This document shows positions 13,701 through 23,002 of a stretch of 64,000 bases of DNA, piece after piece (the first letter of the stretch is position 1; each line of letters begins with the position of its first letter). The notes below the pieces were generated by a model. That model saw only the letters and a program-made list of their open reading frames with translations, made no database searches and was not told the DNA's origin. This stretch comes from Oreocharis arfaki (lineage: Eukaryota > Chordata > Aves > Passeriformes > Paramythiidae). A program made the translations under genes and the position numbers. The stretch lies in assembly GCA_013398015.1 (NCBI GenBank), contig VZRR01013897.1, forward strand, positions 100,589-164,588. Direction: 5' to 3'.

Positions 13701-16700
13701 GAGCAGGGATCAGAATAAGATTCACATGGGTAAGCGAAGTTTTATATTGAACCAAATTACTGAATCATCACAGAATGCCTTTCATTGGGCTGGGTCTGGA
13801 CAATTGCAGACAGGGAAAAAGGTAGGTCCTCTAACTTGAAAACCTGACAGGAAATTGACAGTTCTCTCAACTTTGTCATGGGTATTGCTTTGGCCTGTCA
13901 GACACGTGGGTGATTGCTCAGTTTAGGTACAGTTTAGCTGGAATAGGGGTAGAAATAAGTATAGACAGGTCTGTTCTTCTACAAAAGAGTGCATGAAACA
14001 ATTTATAAACATTGACTTAAGTGATAAAGAGGGTAAGTTTGCTTCCATGTAACATTGCATTTGCGGAGCTTTAAAAATCTGAACTCTAATTACAAAAGTA
14101 ATAAAGTGCAATAATACAGTATGAACAAACCAATAAAAGAATAATCCTATTCATCTGCCATTATTGTCTAGTAGCAAGATATAACTTTTTGGGGGGAGAA
14201 AAATAAAAAATACGTGTAACCTAAACCCATTTATTTGAGTAACTATACTGAATGGCTTCATTTTCTTAATAGTCACTTGCATTATAATTGTCAGTACTTA
14301 ACAAAAGGGAATCCTTGCTGTATTGTTTTTATATTTAAAGACTTTGCTTAGCTTAAGCCATCTGATTGCAGCTATTTTGGATGTCTTTGTTCCAGTTTCT
14401 GCCTCTGACACATTTCTTTGTCATAGTTAAGAGTCCCTGACTCATTGGTAGGCATGTGTGGGGTTTCGAGTTCTCAGTTTTTATCTTTTCTATGATTGGA
14501 AAGAATCTGCCTCTGAGGACTGTGACCTTCTTTGGTGGCAGTATATGAAGCATTGGCCATGACTGCTTTTTCCTTTTCCCTGCATCCTGTACAGTACATG
14601 GAGTGAATTGTGTGGCATCTTGAGATGAAGAAGTTGCCTCTTTTTCTAAAACATTATTCTTGGCTGCACTTGTGTAATGTTTGGCAGCCATAGCTGCTTA
14701 TTTTAAGATGTTCATTAAAGAAAAAAAATTAACAGGCTGAGAGACAGCTGCAGGTACTGGCAGTATACAAAATTCATAATTACTAAGAGTAACTGAAGCA
14801 TATTATAGTATAATTCAACCAAAAAAACAGCTGGCACATGCTATATTTGTCATGAGAGCTTTGCAGAAAGTACTTGCTGCAGCTGGTGGATTTATCACCC
14901 GTCTGCTGAAATGCTAGAAGCTCACCTTTTGTTTCCTACTCACTTAGCAAAGACAATGTACAGTGGGGGCTGATTTAATTATCCAGCGGTTGGGGTTATT
15001 GCTCTGTTCTAATACTGAGATCTCATAAGGTGTGTTTGGGGGAGGGTTAACACTCAGAATGAATCAACTGTCTGGCTCAATAGCCATCACATTTCCTTAT
15101 GCTTACAAGGTTAAACTGTTTCCTTTTAAATATGTGTTCAGTGTGATCTCATTATAAAAATAATTTCTCGATCACAGCTGTATATGAGCCCGTAAACTCT
15201 GTTTATGGTCTGTGCTGCTAAGCATGCTAATTCCACACCTCAGTACAAGCACAGGAGACAGGCTCTTTTCAGTAACTAAGAATTTTCAGGGCACCTAAAA
15301 ATTGGTCTCCTAATATTGAAAATGCCTCATTTGATGCTGGATTACAGAGGACAAATTACAAAAATAGTGCTACATACTAACATACTATCTTGATCCTGCA
15401 GTCTTGATCCAGCTTTAATTCTTACTTTATATAAAATTTTTCACATGTGGTAACAGGTGTAATCTATATGTAATTTAGGCTGTTTAACATCATTTAAATA
15501 TCTGCCTATGAACTTTCATTTTTAAGAAAGTTCCAAGTTGTTGAACTGTTTTTGTGATACCCACCTAGGACTGGTGAAAGAGGTTAAGAAGGTGGGTTGA
15601 GAACAGGTGAGTGGAAACTCCTCAGCAGCTGTAGGGGTGACCTGATGTTACAGATACATTGCAACGTTGTATTTCAAGTGCCATATGTCAGTTTTCAAAT
15701 TTTTATGAAATACTAAGCTTCAGAGTTTATAAAAACAATTATTGTTGAGAACTAAGTGCCTTCTTTAAAATTGCATTTGCATTAAGCTGTAATGAGGCTG
15801 GAGTATCTCCTACCTTACCTCCATTCCCTCAAAAAGAATAAAGGCCTTAGCTTCCCGTGCAGTGCATGCAGTTTCAGCACTAGGTAGAGCATTTAAGGTG
15901 AGGTGGTGGAGTAGAGACTGCTCAGAGCTTAGAGCAGCTCACTTAGGTTTGCATCCTTCCCTGGCTAAAATTACTGGAGTTGTGTCTTCAGTCATCCCTC
16001 TTCTGATGACAGGAGGCAAGAACAGCTCCCTTTAAGCACCAGCTCAGAGACATCTGTCATAACCCAGATGTTTTTGTCTTCAATACTGTGTAAATTGAAG
16101 ATCACTAAAACTCCTTCAGTATAAAAGTAAAAAGACTGCTTTGAAGTAGGTGGTATTTTCCCTTTCCTCGCAAAGTGTCACATTGTTGTCTGTCTCACAA
16201 GTATAGAATGATTTATTTTTAGGCACTTCAAAGCACCTTTAAAACCGCCTATGCTGAGGTCTGGTTGTGGAACACTAATTAGGATGTTAATCTCAATATT
16301 GAACTTACTGTGCAAAATGTAGCTTTATTTATTGCATACTAGATAGCATGCCTCCAAAGTAAGCTTCAATAAACAGGAAAAAAGCCCTGTAAAATGCCAA
16401 GTGTTCTTGACAAAGTCTTGCTGATTCCAACAAATACATCTTGTTCCTCTGCCATTACAGTTTTGAATGCACAGCATGAAGAAGTGCTGTGTGGTGCTTT
16501 TGAAATCGATGTTTTAAGAATAACCCTGTAATTAAAACCCACCATAAGCCTCCACAATTCACAGAACTATCTATGAAATTACGTTCCAGTAACTGAAGTA
16601 CTACTGTTTGCTAATCAGCATCTTTTCTTCTGATTCCCAGAAGTGAGCTGCGTCAACAAAAACTCCGTAGCCAGGAGCTCATTTCCCAGCTGGAAACAGC

Positions 16701-19700
16701 AAATGAGAAGGTAACTGAGGTAAGATAATGACTGATGTGACAGCTACTTTCAGTTACAACCTGATGTGCATACACTAAGATCTTAGCAGAAACCTATTTA
16801 GGTGAGTTATGTTGCTGGTTTAGAGAAAATTAAGGATTTTTGACAGGGATAGTCAGTAATAATTGGGAAGCCTCACTGTTTCTTGCTGACTGACATGTTC
16901 CAATGGCAGGAAGACAAATGAACTTTACTCTCAAATTACAAAAGTGAAAGGAGAAATCATCTTTCTAGGTGACTAATCTAGCAATTCTGGACAAATTCAG
17001 GAAATGTTTCTGAACTTACCTCTGCCTGTGAATCCATGCAAGCCTCTAAACAGGAGCAGGCACACTGGGATTATGGATAATATGGCAAGTACAGAGACAC
17101 CAAGTTCTCCACATGCTGTGTGGATGCAGAATTTACATTCTGTGTCCATATGTGCATATGGCTGAAAGTATTATCCATTAAAGATTAAGGGCAGGGTTGT
17201 TTTGGAATGTGCATCGTTCAATAATTAATGGCCACTTTAGAAAAGGGCTTTCCTGTCAGCCTTATAAATCTGGGATAACATCCAGTTCTATCCAGGATAA
17301 GTCCTTCTGTCTTGTTTTCCTTGTAGTGCTGTGTTATTTAGAGGAGAAAAATGGGGCCGATGTGAGAACAGATTTCTGTGAGTAAAGGCTGGTTAAGAAA
17401 GGCTTTTTACAGACCTGTTGAAGGGAACAGCAGAGATCTGTAGCAGGTTTATCACCCCATTTGTATTATCTACTACATTCCTCTTTCTTCTGAGTGTAGC
17501 TAAAACATTTACACTGTAAGGTTGCGTGGATTAAATAACCTGAATTAAAAAGTCAGCTTTTATGCATCTTGCGTCAAGCTGGTGAAATGAGTCAAACTTC
17601 CTCTGCAGATTGATTGATTGATTGGAAAAGTCATATGATGTGACATTTGAGCTGGAAATTCTCTATGATGTGTCAGCAGTTTGTCCTCAGGCTTCTATTG
17701 TAAGGGGAAGACAGTTCCACTTCTGACGTTCCTCTTGTGTTAGGCTTTTTTTTCCTACAGAATGTGTGGATTCAGTAAAAAGAATTTGGCATTGGTGATG
17801 AGAGATTTTGTTTCCACAGGATGAGACATTGATCATGGAATATCGGGAATACATTGACAGGCTTCAGAGGCGGCTGAGCCAGGCAGAACAGAGAGCAGCC
17901 ACAGCATCCCAACAGGTACCCAGCTCACAAAAAATGTTATCCAAGCACATGGAATATGTAAAAGTACTCACTCTCCATCATTCCTGAGGCAGAGGTGATC
18001 ATTTATGAGCATTTTTACCAACAAAATTTTAACAAGCTTGGATTTTGGACATGTCATCTCTTGACAGGATGCTTATGTGACAGCGTAGGTTTGTTTGTGG
18101 AAACCAGTTTAATAAGAATTAAACCTGCACGGTTCAAAATGTGTGAATGAAGGTGTACAGGCATTTCCAGCTTCAGAAATGGCAAGTTAGTAAAGACAAA
18201 AAAACCCCTGAAATAACTGCAGCTGCTGTTTGCACAGAGCAGGTCTGTTGGAGCACACCCACTGCAGTTCCCATCGGCTGTGTGTAACAACTGCAGCAAC
18301 TCCTGCAATGATAAAACTTGTGCAGACAGAGTAGGAAATGCTTGTTTCCTTCCAAGCCATTGGAGAGGTAAAGGAGAGAGAGTGTATCCCTCTCAATATT
18401 CAATTTTTCCATACTGTTTAAGCTGTGCAACTTGAAGCAAATCCCTTGGGGGCTTCTACACCGAGTTCTTTTTTTTTGCCAAGGAAGTTCATTACTCAAG
18501 TTGGCCTTCTATTAAGTAAAGATGGTCTTTCTGCCTCCTGCTTTTTTTTTTACAGTGATTTAGGAAAACCATTTGCAAATTACAGCTTATTAATGTGGGT
18601 GACTCCATGTGAGCTGCAGAGAGGAAATGTTTGGCTGACCTAAATTGCTCAGTTAGGACAAATGGCATTTTTTTCCCAACAGCAGTGAATAAATGGGCAT
18701 AGCTGCCAAGCTGTCATAACATAAGCTGTGGTTCCTGGCTCTAAATGCTCCCTGTCATGACAAGGTCTATTCAGCTGCTGAAGATTTGCTCTGAAAGAGG
18801 AATTTATTTTTTTAACCTCCTGTTTGTTATGTGGCTCTGTTTAGCTCTGGTGCTTCTGAAATGCTGTCTTCCATAAAAACCCAAACATGCTTATGTCACA
18901 TTTCAAGGGAATAAACTCATGGCCTCAGTGCCCATAGAGGAAGAGGTCTTGCTGTTCCTGAAAACATTGGTAATTAGATGTTCCTCACCAGGCTCTCTCT
19001 GAAAGATAACAAAGAGATTTGATGTTGAGCAGCCCAAATGCTGCCCAGATCTTATCACCAGACTTCAGAACTACCTTGCCCTTGTGGCAGGGGTTACTGC
19101 AGAGGCCTGGCTGCTCTATAGAGACTTCAGAACTGCTGTGCCAAGCCCCTTCCTTTTTCTCTCCACTCCAAAAAAAAAAAACACATACTGGCACTGTCCC
19201 TGCTAAAGGCTGGAGAAAGAGGTCTTCAAAAGCAGTGCTGCAAGAATGTCCACTCTTGTGAATCTGGGTATTTGTCCTCTTCTAGGCCTCAGAAGGCTGA
19301 ATGTTCATGTGTGCATTCCATCAGATTCAGAGTGATGATTCTTTATTCTTAATCTGTAGGCTGAGCGCTGCTTTCTGGCTTGTGTGTTCTTACTACATTA
19401 TCCACCTTCATTGTAGAATTATATCAAATATAGGCTAGAGCTGGACTAGTAGGGAGCCTAAAAATTACACTTTTATGGTGGTCAGCTCAACAACTGTAAA
19501 TCCTATCTTATTCTGAAATACTAGTAATTCAGTAAGAAGCGAAAAATGCAGGATAATGTTTGCACAAGTTAAAATATCTATTCTGTAGGTGTCTTTCAAA
19601 GTGTATTCCTGCTACCTATCATCTTGTATTCTCTGGCATCTGAAATAAGACAAGAGCAGTAGTCATCTACAGAGTACATTGTAAATTCTGCTGTTCATGC

Positions 19701-19886
19701 CATATTGAACTGCCTGTGCTTGTTCCCTCTCCTTCATGACACATTCAGTGTGGAAGTTCTACTGTTACTTTGATCCTACAAAGAATTATTAAGAAGCTAT
19801 CATCTGCTTATGTTTCATTACAGCTCAGCCTGATAACTACACAGAATAAAAAAGCTGTTTCCCTGAAGGATCTGGAAAATATTTAA
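1673..19886 (+). CDS. SCLT1: SCLT1, C-terminal part (12 exons, 5' end outside window)
   Basis: Joined exons 1673-1763, 1934-2025, 2641-2818, 4393-4491, 5031-5102, 5773-5847, 6305-6450, 6737-6929, 8298-8494, 16641-16719, 17820-17915 and 19824-19886 give one uninterrupted frame of 459 residues ending in TAA. All introns are GT-AG and every split codon closes correctly. The product is almost wholly charged alpha-helical coiled coil rich in E, K, Q and L, with segments recognisable as SCLT1 such as NRWKEETKNLTE, RLQRRLSQAEQRAA and the terminus SLKDLENI. Known for the family: SCLT1 (CAP-1A) links clathrin to the Nav1.8 channel and is a distal-appendage protein of the mother centriole needed for membrane docking and ciliogenesis. 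The human protein has about 688 residues, so roughly the first 230 are missing, encoded left of the window. Convergent with JADE1, as in mammals. Identification is from remembered family sequence, not a search. Confidence 0.93.
1934..2025 (+). CDS. SCLT1: SCLT1 coding exon
   Basis: 92 nt: 30 codons plus two bases, starting EEDRISAQERETASDKR. Acceptor CAG, donor GTAAAG. The split AG+A codon (Arg) closes with the next exon. Confidence 0.88.
2641..2818 (+). CDS. SCLT1: SCLT1 coding exon
   Basis: 178 nt: one base plus 59 codons, LCVTVQDAERLRTERVALEE and on to LEEANLEKSQ. Acceptor TTGTAG, strong donor GTAAGT. One of the longest helical segments in this part of the gene. Confidence 0.92.
2819..4392 (+). 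other. SCLT1: SCLT1 intron, 1574 nt
   Basis: AT-rich intron. I see no exon, RNA gene or recognisable transposon in it. Confidence 0.7.
4393..4491 (+). CDS. SCLT1: SCLT1 coding exon
   Basis: 99 nt, 33 whole codons (phase 0 at both ends): ALFEEKQKEEEIKKLKDEMS, ending AARIRKE. Donor GTAAGT. Heptad-type charged helix. Confidence 0.92.
4568..4591. repeat. Perfect inverted repeat, 10-bp arms, 4-nt loop
   Basis: Arms TCATCATGAC and GTCATGATGA around TCTT, in the SCLT1 intron 76 nt past an exon end. No function assigned. Confidence 0.8.
4931..4960. repeat. AT-rich simple repeat (TA)n, interrupted
   Basis: TA dinucleotide runs interrupted by GA and GTC, in a SCLT1 intron about 70 nt before the next exon. 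Confidence 0.8.
5031..5102 (+). CDS. SCLT1: SCLT1 coding exon
   Basis: 72 nt, 24 whole codons: VDTAKKQCNMQVSRLTEEVS, ending ALQM. Acceptor CACAG, donor GTATGG (weaker than its neighbours). Confidence 0.9.
5773..5847 (+). CDS. SCLT1: SCLT1 coding exon
   Basis: 75 nt, 25 whole codons: ECGEKQSQIERAIREKRAVE, ending GELEK. Acceptor AAAAAG preceded by a T-rich tract; donor GTAAGG. Confidence 0.92.
6305..6450 (+). CDS. SCLT1: SCLT1 coding exon
   Basis: 146 nt: 48 codons plus AA, which joins C of the next exon to give Asn. Starts IYREHRAHESNSRQLEQLHQ, ends KLKQLEM. Donor GTAAGT. Confidence 0.92.
6737..6929 (+). CDS. SCLT1: SCLT1 coding exon
   Basis: 193 nt: one base plus 64 codons, SEEEKSRCQEVISKLQ, then SERE..SAFVSEQRLKLQQEN, ending AQQRAKIK. 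The SEQRLKLQQEN stretch is among the most recognisable SCLT1 segments. Confidence 0.95.
6930..8297 (+). other. SCLT1: SCLT1 intron, 1368 nt
   Basis: AT-rich intron with scattered short open frames on both strands that show no protein-like composition. Ends in TTTTTTCAG. Confidence 0.7.
8298..8494 (+). CDS. SCLT1: SCLT1 coding exon
   Basis: 197 nt: 65 codons plus AA. Starts ISTMEHEHAVKEHGYEARLK, contains LLVAQQKATNRWKEETKNL, ends ARISNL. The split Lys codon closes with A at 16641. Confidence 0.95.
11111..11130. repeat. Perfect 20-bp palindrome
   Basis: AATAGATTAA followed immediately by its reverse complement. The centre GATTAATTAATC resembles dimeric homeodomain or HNF1-like sites, but no function is shown. 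Confidence 0.85.
11361..11383. repeat. Perfect inverted repeat, 10-bp arms, 3-nt loop
   Basis: TTAGGAAGTT, ATA, AACTTCCTAA. It lies 230 nt from the 20-bp palindrome in the same intron. Confidence 0.85.
16641..16719 (+). CDS. SCLT1: SCLT1 coding exon
   Basis: 79 nt: one base plus 26 codons, SELRQQKLRSQELISQLE, ending NEKVTE. Acceptor TTCCCAG, donor GTAAGA. A competing GT at 16711 (AAG|GTAACT) would remove three codons in frame. Confidence 0.93.
16720..17819 (+). other. SCLT1: SCLT1 intron, 1100 nt
   Basis: Contains a short GATT tetranucleotide run near 17609-17624. Nothing else recognised. Confidence 0.7.
17820..17915 (+). CDS. SCLT1: SCLT1 coding exon
   Basis: 96 nt, 32 whole codons: DETLIMEYREYIDRLQRRLS, ending RAATASQQ. 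Acceptor CACAG, donor GTACCC (a less usual +4 to +6). Confidence 0.94.
17916..19823 (+). other. SCLT1: SCLT1 last intron, 1908 nt
   Basis: Several short ORFs on both strands without protein-like features. An A-tract lies near 19169-19181. No exon recognised. Confidence 0.65.
19824..19886 (+). CDS. SCLT1: SCLT1 terminal coding exon
   Basis: 63 nt: LSLITTQNKKAVSLKDLENI then TAA at 19884-19886. Acceptor TTACAG. The LENI terminus matches the family C-terminus. Confidence 0.94.
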   Translation, partial: LSLITTQNKKAVSLKDLENI

Positions 19887-20075
19887 ACACGTGTTTTTAT
19901 CATTCACCATGTTGGGATTCAAGAGGATTGCTGGAGAAACTTCATATTGGAGCACTGCAGTCAAATGCACAGCAAGGCTTGTAAAACTTAAATTCTGGTT
20001 TATTACAGTAAGAAAGGGAGTGGATGAAGATCCTGTCTCTGTATTCACAATAAAGATTGGAAGAAGACTGCAAAA
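19887..20075 (+). other. SCLT1: SCLT1 3' UTR (proximal)
   Basis: Sequence after the stop to just past the first canonical AATAAA (20049-20054), with T/G-rich sequence downstream. The end is inferred; longer forms reaching other signals are possible. Confidence 0.55.
20049..20054 (+). terminator. Candidate SCLT1 poly(A) signal
   Basis: Canonical AATAAA 163 nt after the SCLT1 stop, followed by a TGTTGTAG stretch that could serve as the downstream GU-rich element. Confidence 0.6.
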
Positions 20076-22820
20076 TGTTGTAGTTAAAGTCCTTTAATGT
20101 AGCAGGTGAAGAAATCTGACACAGTGCTGTGGCACATTCAGGGTTTTTTTGGTGTAAAATCCAGCAGCTCCAACTGTGACAAGATTGGGTACAGGGAGTA
20201 GGTAACACTTCAGTAGGTACTGAAATGCATCTCAGCTTTGCTCATGCGCAGTTGATACCTTTAATTCTTCTTTATAGTGCAGGTAACTTGGGAACAATTT
20301 GAGGATCCTTTATGAATTATAATTAGACTTATTACATCATGAATGTCAAAGAATTGCTGTTTTGATGGGCGGTGTTTGACCTGCAAGATACCTCCATTCC
20401 CTTCCAGTTAAAAGAATTCAGTTCAGGTTGGTCTGGTGCCCCTAAGAGTACAGGTAATAATGAAAATGCTGCTATGGCTACTCAGACAGCTCATTTCTAA
20501 GCTCTGTAATCTTCCTGCAGTTGTGCTTTTTCTTCCTAACTACTATTTATTTTACTATTATTTTTCAATTCCTTGCTTTTCTGTTCATCTACTCCATTGG
20601 TCTGTACATGTCTGGGAACTTCCATTCTCTTACTTCAGTTTGCACAAAGGTGAGGTCATCCAGCTCTTAGGCCTTTTGAATTAGTGGGGTTGAATTCTAC
20701 AGCTGCCAGGATGTGGGAAACCTCATGTACGTATTTTTTCTTTGATACTTGAGACATGTTACACCTATCATTCTAAAATTAGAGCTGAACTCCGTTTTCT
20801 CTTTTAGCATACATTACAAGCATTTGACAGGTGTTTAACTGATTTTGAAGTGCTCACATGTTGGCCTGAAGTGACATAATTGCTTGTCCTTCCTCTTAAG
20901 TGTGAAGAGTGTAATTCTGGCTTCTAACCTCTCATTCAGCTGATGGGCAGTGCTTGCCCAATGCTTGATGGCAATGTCTCAATTGGATTAATAAACCTGT
21001 GTGTCCATGGCAATGGATTTTCACCATATTTGCATTTTAGAGGACAGAGCTGGGCTGATCCCCTCGTGGAAGCAAGACTTCGTGCTGCCTCCTGAAATCT
21101 TGGCTGTTCAGGTAGAGCCTGCAAGATGAATGCACTCTCAGGAACAATTCCTGCTTGCTCTAGGGAAAGCCACTAGTGCCTACAGTGTTTGCTTTTTCTT
21201 TTTGATAGATGCCTGTATCCAGTGCAATCTCTAAATCTCAATTTTGGTAAAAGATGTTGAAGATTCTCCAAAACAACATGGATACATTTTTCACAAGCTC
21301 CAAGTGTCTGTCTGGGTGAGATTTTCATCAATCAGCCATGTGTGTGACGGAGAGGCAGGCAAGTACCAGGCACCTTGTTTTCATTTGCATAATGCACTGC
21401 TGAGATGATGACAGGCCACCTGGAAGATTTTGTGTGAGCTATTAATCCCCTTCACTCCTCAAAGGCAGGCTCTGGCTGTGAAGTGAAACCTGGCTGGAAG
21501 GGGCAGGCAGTTCCAAGTATTTGTGTATTTGTTCCTGGAGGCACAGAAGGGTTCCTGCATGCTTCCCTGCTAATTATGGGTATATTCATTTCACCTTGGG
21601 GTGCAGCTCCTGTGTGGTGGCTGTTTGCCAGAACAGGAACTGCAGGGATGACACAAGCACCTCATGGTGAAGGGAAGGGGCAGGAGAGCAATCCCAGCAG
21701 ATGACAAAGGAGAGGAAAAGGTTTTCCTTCCTGTCAATGGAACCACGAACAGGAATGTGGTCAGCTGGAGCTCATCATACACCTACCACCTCCTTTCATT
21801 TCCCTGGGGTGTGTAGAGGAGGCTGCTCCCATGTTGTTCCCAAACTGGACTTTCAGAGGAAAGGCAATTGCTGAGGCAATTGAAACGTGCTAGTTAAGAA
21901 GTTTTGCTCCTTCCCTTGTATGATACCAGGTTGTTTCATGGCATGGAGCTTTTCAGTCCACTGTCCTGGCCATCTTTCATTTGTTTCTAGCTGTATGTTT
22001 CCTGCCTCTCTTCCACTGAAAAGTTTTTGTGTTTTCCCTCCAACACCAGGGTTAGAGTGGTTTAAAGGGGCCCTAGTGTGATAATACTGCCTCCCATTGA
22101 GTAAAACTTCATTCTTGATAGTGTCTGTTCAGGGAACATTTCTAGGTGAACAGTTTCTTCCATGCAACAGGTGAGATCTCATTTTGGGTCTTCCCAAGAG
22201 TCCTACACCTTGTGGCACAGGCCAGATGGTCACAGGTCTAGCCCTGCTGTTTTTCCAGAGGGAGTGCTAGGTCTGTGCTTTCACAGCCTTGCCTTGTCTT
22301 GCTCTGCACCAAGTCCATTCTGTATTTCTGCATCTGGAGTTCAGAGGAATCCTCATCTCCTAGAAATCCTGCTATAGAAGCAAATCTTCTCCCAGTAATG
22401 CTTGACCCCAGCCAGTTCAGAGTGTGAATGAACTTTCAGCCTAATCATCCCAAAGATCCCCAGGTTCAGACCTCATGTTCCTTTTCCAGCGGAACACGGA
22501 TGGCGATTATGGACTTTGCAAGGACATCCTATATCTACAAATGTAAATGTTTTGAGGTAAGCAACATCTCGTTGAGGGTCCCAAGGGAAAAACCACACAG
22601 TGTTCTGTTGATAGGATGGGCACAGCTGTCAGTAAAAAGCAGCTAAAAAAACCTCAAAAATGTACAAAATCTTGCAGCTGCAGTGTGCATTGCAATACCT
22701 GTACTAATCCAAACCAAGTGCTTGTTTTAACCATGAAAGCTGTTCAGATCATTGCAGTGAAGTGTTTTTGTAAGAACCCAAACACAAACACAGGGAGGTC
22801 TAAACCACTGCTGGCAAGGA
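20076..22820. other. Intergenic gap between convergent SCLT1 and JADE1
   Basis: About 2.7 kb between the inferred 3' ends. No ORF with protein-like composition, no transposon and no tRNA recognised. Either gene may extend into it through longer 3' UTRs. Confidence 0.5.
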
Positions 22821-22840
22821 TACTGCAAAAATGTACAGCA

Positions 22841-22846
22841 TTTATT
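22841..22846 (-). terminator. Candidate distal JADE1 poly(A) signal
   Basis: TTTATT on the + strand, i.e. AATAAA on the JADE1 strand, about 2.6 kb after the JADE1 stop. Confidence 0.45.
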
Positions 22847-22996
22847 CACATACAGACAAAAGGCACAATTCTACGGAATATTTTAACAAAAAAATACAGC
22901 TGTTTCAACTAGGTCTTTAGAAATACTTCAAAAAAGGGAGAAAATAAATACAGGATTGGGCCATGTAATATAAAATAGTCATCTCTACATATACTT

Positions 22997-23002
22997 TTTA
23001 TT
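22997..23002 (-). terminator. Candidate proximal JADE1 poly(A) signal
   Basis: TTTATT on the + strand, i.e. AATAAA on the JADE1 strand, about 150 nt before the distal candidate. Confidence 0.45.

Larger units (their letters stand above)
8495..16640 (+). other. SCLT1: SCLT1 large intron, 8146 nt
   Basis: AT-rich intron between the ISNLK and SELRQQ exons. No additional SCLT1 exon is needed, since the flanking exons join in frame as in the mammalian protein. It holds a 20-bp palindrome (11111-11130), an inverted repeat (11361-11383) and an unexplained 112-codon antisense ORF (14353-14691). No CR1, LTR or RNA gene was recognised. Confidence 0.7.

Noticed and set aside
18054..18499. Overlapping - strand ORFs of 69-108 codons in the last SCLT1 intron
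   Set aside because: Three frames open over the same bases, serine- and leucine-rich without motif, and no splice context.
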